Below are positions 17,416 to 25,271 of a stretch of 25,271 nucleotides of DNA, one piece after another (position 1 is the stretch's first letter; every line of letters begins with the position of its first letter). A program made the translations under genes and the position numbers. The DNA comes from Paramacrobiotus richtersi. Its lineage: Eukaryota > Tardigrada > Eutardigrada > Parachela > Macrobiotidae. The notes under the pieces are model-generated. The model was not told the DNA's origin. It was given only the letters and a program-made list of their open reading frames with translations, and ran no database searches. The stretch covers positions 1 through 25,271 of the forward strand of contig JAQGAU010000646.1 of NCBI GenBank assembly GCA_034698045.1, in the 5' to 3' direction.

Positions 17416-19446
17416 TCACAACAAGGTTCCTTGGGGAAACATGTTTCCTAACCTAACCTGAGCGATAATCCAGCGACGCGACGAGTCCCTACAGCTCCCA
17501 ATCCATTCCACCATCGCCTCAACGTCCTCGGCATCCAGTTCGCAATGCCCATCGTTCAGCATGTTCCAGAAATCGTCCGCGGTCATGTGGCGAGTAACCC
17601 GTTGTTCGGTGAAGCGTACAGTGATTGTTACCTGCTCAAGTCGGTTCAAGTGCATGCTAGCGTCCTTCAGCACGACCTGTCGGCACACTGCTGCCAGCGA
17701 TACGCACGCTTCCCACGTGGCGCTGACTGGATCGGCAGTACCGATATTTAAATGCCAGTCTCTAGTCAAAATCAACGCTGCGACCGCAGGTAGTCTCTTT
17801 TCGGCCATAATGCCCTGAAGAACATGGACCATGCCACCGAATCGGCTTTCGCATCCATATGGACCGTTTTCCCCGCGAATGACCAGCAGCTTGGTCTGTC
17901 GGTCCCAACAGTTGTACAGGCACGTAGTAAACCGGTACACATCGTTCTCATTATATGGGCGTTCGAACGGCTGGGGAACAATGACTGCACGGCGCATGAA
18001 ACCTGATGTCAGGATCATGTCCCACATACTGCACACTCCACGAAGCTTGCTCTGCTGCAGGGTCGTCAAGCATCCAAAGATCGCCGGAAAAATGGTCGGA
18101 TCACGATACAGTGACTGAATGTAGCTCTCACGACTCTGTGTTTCTGTGATGAGGAGGCTTTTGCTCTTCAGATCTTCAGCACACTTTTCGATTATGGACA
18201 GCAGCATGTTATCCTAAAATATAATTCATGACTGTCTAGATCGTAGTTCAAACTCGTTGGCTTATAGTTATTAGTTACAAGCGAATGCAGAACAGCGGCT
18301 TTTGCAAAATAAGCTGCCTATCGCGAAATGGTAAAGCTTTGTAGACTGTGAAGCTTTCTTATGTTGGCAACTCTGAATTTTTGTTGCAGTGGTCTCTCAT
18401 AATGTCGTTATGACACGTTTGTTAAATAAACTGAGAAATCATTAATAATTTGCTGTTTACCTGCAGCGGGGCTTTGACCAAAATGATTAAGGGTGACAGA
18501 GTAGTGACTACGGTCGCGCGTCTCACGACAAAACAAGACTAACAGGTAAAGGAGTGTTTAGTACTTATTTTTAAGCAAGACAAAGGATTTCGCACAGTGT
18601 TAATAGTTTCGCGTATTCCTTGGTCGCGATTGGGATAAAATTAAAGCTGGCCATAAAGTCTGCATATCTGGAACCGGATGTAAAATAAACTGGCATGTAT
18701 TTACCGGCACTTACGAGTGAACGGTTGAATTCGATCCTGATGCCGTGATACTGCGGCCAGTCGAGCGCATTCGGCCCATGGTCATCTGTAAAATACTTTC
18801 TTCCACAATAAAAGAAACGTTCCGTTGTCCATTTACCGAACATCCCCATGACGGCCAGCTCTTTGCGAAGACGGGTATTGTTAAGCACACCAGTGGCCAT
18901 GATTCAGTAACCATGCTGTCCGCAATGCGCGTTGAAAGTCGCGATCAACTGATTGTCTGACAAAAAGGAGGCGGCAATCTCGCCGGGAACCTCAATCAAC
19001 TGTATCAAAAACCTGTCTTTCATTATCTGCAGATGGACCAGTGCCTCCTCGGCGGACCTTTCCCGGATGCGCTTTCCAACCACGATCCCTTTCAGCTCAC
19101 GATCTGCTATCGTGACGCTGACCAGGCCGAAACCATCGAGCAGCATGCCGGGATACCATTTCCACGGGTCGTCCGGCTGCAACCGCAACAGGAACTCCGC
19201 CTCTAGTGGCTCAATGATCGAGTCCACCTTTCGATGGGTGCACTGCACGTTGTACATGTAAAAGGAGTAACAACGATGGTACACGTGGCCAAAGGGAATC
19301 AGCTGCGGGCCTAACTGCCCAGCTCCCCCAAAATCTACAACAAGACCCCCATCAGCAACATCAACCACGCGGCCATTGTGCAGCAGTCCATCGTCTCGAC
19401 GCACATCTACGCTGTTCCACGCGAAGTCAGTGATATTAAAAGGCAT
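17416..19446 (-). CDS. FMRP-like tandem Agenet plus F-box-region protein, long member
   Basis: Exon 1 19446-18715 and exon 2 18213-17416 join in phase 0 (TCACTC|GTAAGT to TATTTTAG|GAT) across a 501-bp intron. Two Agenet/Tudor-like repeats come first: VDVRRDDGLLHNGRVV...LVVDFGG...LIPFGHVY mirrors FMRP VEVRGSNGAFYKAFV...ITVAFENN...QIPFHDVR, and FLLRLQPDDPWKWYPGMLL mirrors FMRP [20 protein letters not shown]. A segment FLIQLIEVPGEIAASFL recalls the FMRP helix-turn that follows (FHKIKLDVPEDLRQ). Exon 2 has an F-box-like stretch (FPAIFGCLTTLQQSKLRGVC then M-W) and a leucine-rich C-terminal part shared with the 21421 member. Exon 1 contains one in-frame TGA (18906-18904). A 51-nt intron (18911-18861, GTTACT...CGCAAAG) would remove it in phase; otherwise it is a nonsense or read-through codon. 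The ATG at 19446 follows an acceptor-like TTTAG, so an upstream exon is possible. Confidence 0.62.
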
Positions 19447-20504
19447 TCTAAAGATGTTCAATATGCATAAGAAGAAGGAAACTCGTATCTACAGTAAATG
19501 ACGACAAAATTTGACTCCTTTGCAAAGTGGAAAGAATGTTTCAAACATCGCTGCCATACTGACTGTAACACTTCAGAGAAATATGTCAAAAGCACAGCGC
19601 ATGACACCGAGCCGCAAACGTACTGCAAGTGGCGCCATCTGTAAAGACAGCTGTGTTTTTATTCGTAGCAGCCGAAATAAAACAAACAGGCCGCGCTAGG
19701 GTCACTACATGCACAGGATTGCAAACATTGAAAAAACAATGAAAATCGCTATCAGACAGCTTTGCAGGAGCAGGTAAGGTGCAAAGAACAGAGGCAGCAG
19801 TTGTGTTTCGGTTTGCTTGACTAATTTGGCATTAAGTAGAGGAAGGCATTGTTCACTGTTGACTGTAGCAGGGAAATGCCTCGCAATAAGTGGCTCAAGT
19901 GTTATTGCTAGTTTTAATGGATTTCGAATTTTTAGCGTTAGAATTTCAAACTTTGACCATTTCTTTCAGTGCAATGGAACCTGCACTTCCCAGTCCATAA
20001 TAATACGTTGTTTTTACCTAAGCATTCGCTCCTATATACCGCGAAAAATCAATGCAAGCATTTTTTTCCCATCGGAGTTCTCAAAGCCGGATAAGTAAAT
20101 CTGTTATTCTGCTTTTATTGCTTACTTCATAGATCAATAGGAACCTCGCAAATGAGTATCGCGGTTAGCTTCTTACAAGTCTACCAGACTGCGCAAATGT
20201 TCTAAACGAAGAGACCTGTTTTTGTTGTTATGTGATTAACGCAACGGGTGAATCCGCTCTCTGCATGCATCTCCGATCTGACAGTAAACGTCAAAATTAG
20301 CAAACTGTGCGGAAACAGCTCGGGAAACACCGCTACGTATAAAACAGTAGTGCAGTGAGCAATGAGCTTCTGACCTTTTCGCTGAGGTATTTGCCGAAAC
20401 AGTTTTGTAATCTGTTTGTTGGATTACCTTACACACGTTCGAAACCAATCAGCAACCTGAGCATCAGCAATATACGTTGAAAAGCTTATATGATCCGAGG
20501 TAAA
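19447..20504. other. Intergenic spacer of the array
   Basis: Short open frames only, with no shared protein character with the array members. No TATA box or RNA gene identified for the flanking minus-strand gene. Confidence 0.5.
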
Positions 20505-20735
20505 GCAATGTCAGTGTCCTTTGTACTAGTAGCACATAACAAAAGGCGGTAGCGCAGAAATTCTGGAGAAGGGAATATGTATTTCAAGAACAACACACTG
20601 AATTATAGCGCGAAATAAATCAAGGCCCGACGCTCAAAGGAAAACCTGACCAACAGCCTGATCTGTGGAAATGGAAAAAAACCGTGTCCTGGCTATAACT
20701 TCTTGGATCCTCGACACCTCTCTGATCCTACAGAC
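20505..20735 (-). repeat. Duplicated flank, copy B
   Basis: Counterpart of copy A, lying directly 3' of the pseudogene at 20755-21218. It is shorter than copy A in its middle part. It shows that the tail of this pseudogene shares ancestry with the region 3' of the long array member. Confidence 0.6.
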
Positions 20736-20754
20736 GCCGAAGTAGTGAGCTTTG

Positions 20755-21218
20755 TTAATTGTCAGATGTGCCTTGGCCGGTGGTCGTCAAGCACTCAAAC
20801 ACTTCTGCCAGTATTTCACGCGGCAGTAAGAGGTTGAGGCCTAGCTTCATCGGTAACGGATAATGCGGATCAATAGAAAATTTTCTGGTCGACTTGGTTA
20901 ACGACCGTTGCATCTCCACCTCATCGGACAGCAGACGAATCTGCCCACCCGGAACGACACTTGTCACCACGTTCCCACCAGGTGCCGCGAGCTTGACCAT
21001 TCCATATTTCCCACGCATGCAATCACCGGTTAGCAGTGTGGCCGGATACCATATTTCCACGGTTTGTTGTCGACTAGGTGTACCATTACTTCCACCTGTT
21101 GGCCAAAGGGTAAAGGTGATCCGTTAAAGTACAGTATATCTGCATGTGGAAATGGCTTGTTATAACTGATTTGTGTGGTGTAAATAACCAGTGGCCTGAG
21201 CTGTTTACTGTACACCAC
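20755..21218 (-). pseudogene. Truncated, frameshifted Agenet-F-box paralog
   Basis: Matches the second Agenet repeat and linker of the 21421 member: FGQQVEVMVHLVDNKPWK, then in another frame WYPATLLTGD, SDEVEMQRSLTKSTRKFS and LLPREILAEVFECL. The frame breaks right after P-W-K, where two extra bases (AT) separate GGAAA from TGGTA. The F-box is cut off after about 14 residues by a stop (TGQGTSDN), and the whole C-terminal half is missing. Sequence beyond the stop resembles the 3' flank of the long member rather than that of the 21421 member, so the copy looks like a hybrid. No first Agenet repeat was recognised upstream. Confidence 0.75.
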
Positions 21219-21219
21219 A

Positions 21220-21225
21220 TTTATT
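21220..21225 (-). terminator. Poly(A) signal of the intact Agenet-F-box gene
   Basis: AATAAA on minus (TTTATT on plus), about 200 bp after the stop at 21421-21423 and immediately 5' of the pseudogene copy. Confidence 0.55.
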
Positions 21226-21420
21226 CAAACAGTGCCAATGTGGGGGCAACTACAGAAGTATCTGACAGTTCTGCGTGTTTAAAATAATAGCATACAGCGC
21301 CTCGATTTGTCAACCAAACGGTAAACAACTAATCCTTGTTACCAAACGTGCTATATTTGAAGTTGAACATTGGTGTTAGCAAAACTCGGCCGTACTGCGC
21401 ACTGTATGTAGTAAACACCT

Positions 21421-22893
21421 TCAAGCCAAGCACTTAAAGCCGTATTCCGAGGCAACACACGGTGATTCCCTAAAGTAATGGGCAAGATGTGTACGGATCT
21501 CCAGCGTCCACGATGCAGCCACCTTTTCATCAAACAGTGTCCACAGTTTCTCCTTTAGATCGTCATGTCGCAGATCGATTTTGCCGTAAGGAATACGCAA
21601 CTCAACATATTCCCGCCTCCAGCCGATCTGGAGCGGTACAATGCAGTATACATTGCGCAGGATCAAGTACCGACACACCATACCAAGGGACTGCTGTACA
21701 GTGCTGAGCCAACTCTTTAACTTGTTAAGGTCATAGCAGACGATCCCATTGGCCATATCCTTAGGATGTTTGTCATCATGATGCACCACCAGGGCGTGCA
21801 GTGGCTGGTATCCATGCTCAACTTGCATGTGACTAATAAGTTTACATTTCCACAGAAACGATTCCTCGAGCAGACTATAGCTTCCGGGCAGTGTTATCAT
21901 TCTGGTCGTGTCAGTCCATAGAGTATGCAGCTTCACGAGCGAACAGCTCCAATCCAAGAAGCCGAGACGAAGAACTCTGTTCATTGATGAAATGAGGAGT
22001 TGGTTCCATGATCTGCACACACGACGGATGCCGAGTTGAGCTATAGTACCAGGATAGCCCAGTACTTGCGACAGTATTTCACGCGGCAGTAAGTGGTTGA
22101 TACTGCGCTCCAGTGGTCGCGGCACCAGCGGTACCGCCGGTGGCACCATCGGTAGCGGATAACGGGAATTAACAGAAAACATTCTGGTGGACTGGATCAC
22201 CGACCTTTCCAGCTCGATCTCATCGGACAGCATACGAATTGGCTTTCCATAAACGAGAGCTGTCACGACGCTTCCACGCGGCACCGCTAGCTTAACCAAT
22301 CCATAACTCCCGTGTATGAAATCACCAGTCAGCAGCGTCGCCAAGTACCATTTCCACGGCTCGTTGTCGGCCAATAGCAGTAGTACTTCCACCTGTTGCC
22401 CCTCGGTAAAAATACCCTGTGGAGGCTCTTGCTTTCCAACTGGGTAGCGCTTAAAGAGTCTTTCTGACGTACTGGCAAAAACATCCCCAAGAGCCACTTT
22501 TCGAACGGCAGGCATGGCCTGTCGCCCACAATTGACCCACACTCCATCGCTTTCTGCGCCGACAACTTTCCCATGATGCAGCAGTCCGTCACCACCTCGT
22601 ACGGACACCGTATTATCCCCGTACCAATGATTACGAGAGAGGCCTATAGCACGAAGCACCTACCGTGATACACCGATGAGTAACCATACATCATTTTTTC
22701 CGGAGATAGTGAAACACTTGTGAATAACGTACCAACTTTCCGTCAACAATGAATTTTTCAACGTCGTTCCTAACTATACCGCTGCTCACTGGCTTTTCAT
22801 CATTGGATGTGATCAGAACATCGGGGGTCGATGTCTTCGTGGACGGGATTTGGTTTGACTCAACCGCAGGAATTGCGTTTTCGCGCTTTTCAC
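21421..22893 (-). CDS. FMRP-like tandem Agenet plus F-box protein, intact member
   Basis: Main exon 22659-21421 encodes 412 aa and begins with GTG directly after an acceptor (TATCACGGTAG), so it is not a first exon. A phase-0 donor AAGTTG|GTACGT at 22732 joins it to an upstream exon (about 22893-22733) of Ser/Thr/Glu-rich sequence ending in VEKFIVDGKL. The exon carrying the ATG was not found, so the model is 5' incomplete. Domains of the main exon: first Agenet-like repeat (residues about 16-64, VSVRGGDGLLHHGKVV), second (about 88-145, GQQVEVLLLLADNEPWKWYL), a Pro-rich linker, an F-box (about 190-230, HLLPREILSQVLGY...LGIRRVCRSWNQLL) and about 180 further residues with leucine-rich strands. 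F-boxes bind Skp1 in SCF ubiquitin ligases; Agenet/Tudor pairs bind methylated lysines or arginines. A substrate-adaptor role is inference. Confidence 0.75.
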
Positions 22894-22915
22894 CTAAATC
22901 CCAAATGTTCCCTAT

Positions 22916-23417
22916 TTAGACATCGGTGACCAGAAGATAAACGGGTACCATGCCGAGCATTATCGACCGGAGCGGAGCGAAGGCCTTCTATACTCAGCTC
23001 CAACGCAATTGTGTCTGCGTTTCCTATGGCACACGATAACTCTCTTCAAAATGGTCCGATTTGCTTAAAATTTAGCCAGATACGTTCGTCATTACGAGTT
23101 GTGGAAGCCAGATATTTTTTTGACATTACCTTTTCAAAAATGGCAAAGCTATTACGATTAGACTGCAAGATGTATGTATCGCTAACACCAAACAATGGAA
23201 ACGTCATGTTGAAGACTGACCACAGAGGAAAGCCCCTTGCGCAACTGAAGACAGTCAAAAGCGGATATTGCACGGCCATACGCTTTTATCACTCCGGTCT
23301 ACCCAGTATAAATATTTTGATGTACGTAAATTTACAATTCACATCAGTCTTAAAACTCAGCGGTACGGCCAGCTAACGAACGCAGTCACTACCGGCGACT
23401 ACAATCAAGAAACTGGT
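22916..23417. other. Spacer upstream of the intact array member
   Basis: Should contain the missing first exon and promoter of the 21421 gene. Open frames on both strands at 23011-23376 overlap each other antisense and neither has a clear start, splice support or recognised motif. Confidence 0.4.
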
Positions 23418-24357
23418 TCAGATTCTGTACTGGGAAACAATAAAGGAAAAAATATTCGATGTGTAAGACGTTAAGTATTTTAACAACAGTTTCCGGCGGC
23501 TACTATCTGCGTCATTTCTTGTTTTTGAACGCTCCAGTTTGTGAATCTCTACTGTTTCGCGGGAAGTCTGCTCGCCTGCGCCGACCTTCTCATACATGAA
23601 CATGTTCATCACTTATGTAGTGCAAAATCGCATATTTTATCCTCTCGCATATCATCCACGCTCCATCAAGACTACCCCTTACCGCTGCAAAGTCCCAAGG
23701 GCGCCATCTTTCTCTGCGGTTCCCTGATTTCATGAGTTTCATCGGTAACCACTTCGAGTATCTTCTTACTGAATGACATCAGACTGTTCATGGAATCTAA
23801 AGGTCTCTTGGGTGCCACGGTGGGTGGGGGCCGCTTCTGGTTGGCTGATGGAACCACCTGGGCTGTTTTCAGAGCACGAACGGAAGCATCGTGCATAATA
23901 ATCCTAGCAAGATACCGGTGGTAAAAATAATAATTTGAATTATAGTTATTTAATTTACAGAATTTCTCCACAAATACAGAGTATTTGTGTATTTCTCTTT
24001 AGTGTTCACGTCAAACTGAAACCATCTATATTACGTAAAAAAAGAAAATAAAGGAACAATACCGGAGACCCGACACTAACCCATTGGCCGCTTCCATATC
24101 GTCGTAATACAGTCTTTCGTCCTCAGTACTGGTGGATTTCTGAAGAAACGGGCTTAATACATTTTCATAGACGCAGCGCAGCGGTGTAACATAAAAAGCA
24201 AGCGGATCCTTGCCGTTAAGTTACTCATAATCGGAGCCGTTTTCCCTTCTACATCCTCCGCTAGGACTTCGGGGGCCTGTGGCTTCTCTCCCTCTTCCAT
24301 CACCATTTCAGTCACAACCGACAACGCACTCTCCACCATTTTTCCATTGTTCTCCAT
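23418..24357 (-). CDS. Multi-exon protein of unknown function
   Basis: Exons 24357-24253, 24208-24081, 23903-23683 and 23575-23418 join in phase (0, 2, 1) to 203 aa. The ATG at 24357 starts an acidic segment (MENNGKMVES...EEGEKPQAPE). Exon 2 gives DPLAFYVTPLRCVYENVLS...EDERLYYDDMEAAN. Exon 3 gives a Pro/Lys-rich linker (KRPPPTVAPKRP) and a helix-like SMNSLMSFSKKILEVV. Exon 4 is basic (HKLERSKTRNDADSSRRK). The first intron would be only 44 nt with a weak GTAGAA donor, and exon 3 may instead end at the stop at 23672 (CSGKG) rather than use its strong donor G|GTAAGG. No signal peptide or membrane helix and no family recognised; a small nuclear or cytoplasmic protein is as much as can be said. 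Confidence 0.45.
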
Positions 24358-24683
24358 TTCCTCGCTCACAATAGATCTGTCAGTCTGTCAATTTTGCACT
24401 TTTTCAATTGTACAAGAAAATTCACTAGAATCTGTTATCCTCGCCGTGCGAAGTTTGTGTGAGTGCGGTGCGGTAACCGTCACAAAACTTTGTTGACCTG
24501 TTTCGGTGAACAGAAATCCGTAAATAATGATACTGCATAATTCTGGCAGATTACAGTACTTTAGAAAATAATATGCGCATGTAGTTTGGCAAACCAGCCA
24601 AGCAGCCATTTGTAATATATCCGTCTGATTGATCTGAACTGACACGACTATTTGGCTGACTGGCCATTGGCCAGTGGCGAAGT
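24358..24683. other. Intergenic, no gene seen
   Basis: Lies between two minus-strand genes. It contains only unconvincing open frames and no clear poly(A) signal for the upstream gene. Confidence 0.5.
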
Positions 24684-25216
24684 TCAGCCTTCTGTATCGT
24701 GGTGGGGAGGTGCGTAAGTGAGGTCATCGTTCATACGCTTGATATGGGCGTACACCCGTTCCTCATTATGTGAGAAGTGTCTGAACGGCCGTGCCACAGA
24801 CAAGCCTTTTCCAAAGTAACTCAAATGACCTACATACTTAAACAGCGAGCACTGGTACAAAGAGCAATCATTTGATGGGGTGCAGGGCACGGGGGCCAGT
24901 GAACATATTATTATGCAGATCTGTTAGTCTGTCTGTTCCATTGCTTCGGTGCACACGTGACACATCACATGGTTAACTCATTTTACTGCAATTTTACCAG
25001 AACCCCGTTGGCCAAAGCTGGCTTGTTCACTTTTATAGTCTGTAGGCTCTTGCAAAAAAGGGCAGTCTCCCGTAAACTGGATGCTGAAGGACGTCTGCTT
25101 GGCATGGTTCTTTGCCAAAACGAGCTGTAAAAATCCTTACTACGAGACACATTTTGTGGAGTACGAACCGCGGCAGTTAACGGGGTCCGCCCAACTGTTG
25201 GGTCGATCTGCGCCAT
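24684..25216 (-). CDS. Two-exon basic protein of unknown function
   Basis: Exon 1 25216-24998 and exon 2 24920-24684 join in phase 0 (GTTCTG|GTAAAA to GACTAACAG|ATC; 77-nt intron) to 151 aa. The ATG at 25216 is the first after an in-frame stop. Exon 1 is basic and Ser/Thr/Pro-rich (MAQIDPTVGRTPLTAAVRTP; MPSRRPSASSLRET). The junction creates a hydrophobic patch (ANGVLICIIICSLAPVPC), followed by four more closely spaced cysteines or aromatic residues and a polar C-terminus (HFSHNEERVYAHIKRMNDD, then PPHHDTEG). If the intron is kept, exon 1 ends five codons later at a stop (VKLQ). No family recognised. The hydrophobic patch could be a short membrane anchor. Confidence 0.5.
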
Positions 25217-25271
25217 GGCGCGTCGTGTGAGCACCCGTTAATTTAAAACGGTTTTCATGATGTCGTAGCAC

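Noticed and set aside
25115-25140. GTAAGG...TTTTTACAG looking like a 16-nt intron in the last gene
   Set aside because: Far too short for a spliceosomal intron, and the frame reads through it without a stop.
1-25271. Transposons, retroelements, tRNA or rRNA genes, CRISPR
   Set aside because: No reverse transcriptase, transposase, integrase or capsid motifs, no terminal repeats, no tRNA A/B boxes and no regularly spaced repeats were found on either strand by reading. Small or highly degraded elements could be missed.

Overview
This is animal nuclear DNA: short phase-consistent GT-AG introns (44 bp to 1.1 kb), AATAAA poly(A) signals, TATA-type promoters, and proteins such as an Ig-EGF membrane ligand, eIF4E and a ropporin. 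Genes are tightly packed on both strands. A compact ecdysozoan genome fits best; a hypsibiid tardigrade is my low-confidence guess. I see no prokaryotic operons, CRISPR arrays, tRNA or rRNA genes, or recognisable transposons. All gene models were spliced by eye from donors, acceptors and codon phase, without transcript support.

Layout. 37-3448 (+): large proline-rich, Ig, EGF, single-TM protein resembling neuregulin/Vein ErbB ligands (5' end off the window). 3987-4205 (+): secreted cysteine-rich mini-protein with an RGD motif. 5012-7069 (-): three-exon multi-pass membrane protein of unknown family. 7912-8280 (+): small basic protein. 9142-11347 (+): divergent eIF4E with a long Pro/Thr/Glu-rich N-terminus and changed partner-binding residues. 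11586-14030 (-): seven-exon secreted protein with a ten-cysteine Ly6/three-finger-like module and a Thr-rich mucin stalk. 14223-15365 (+): ropporin/ROPN1L-like radial-spoke/AKAP-docking protein, divergent from the previous gene, with an RFX X-box-like site between them. 15370-16130: weak coding signal. 16490-22893 (-): a tandem family whose products join an FMRP-like tandem Agenet (Tudor) module to an F-box region: one long member with an in-frame TGA or a 51-nt intron, one frameshifted hybrid pseudogene, one intact member. 23418-24357 and 24684-25216 (-): two multi-exon genes of unknown function.

How the genes relate. They do not form one pathway. The local structure is two tail-to-tail or head-to-head pairs (eIF4E with the mucin gene; the mucin gene with ropporin) followed by a minus-strand run in which the Agenet-F-box family has duplicated and decayed locally. 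The Agenet-F-box array is the strongest candidate for an undescribed system: histone-tail or RNP reading coupled to SCF ubiquitin ligase recruitment, an inference from sequence resemblance only.
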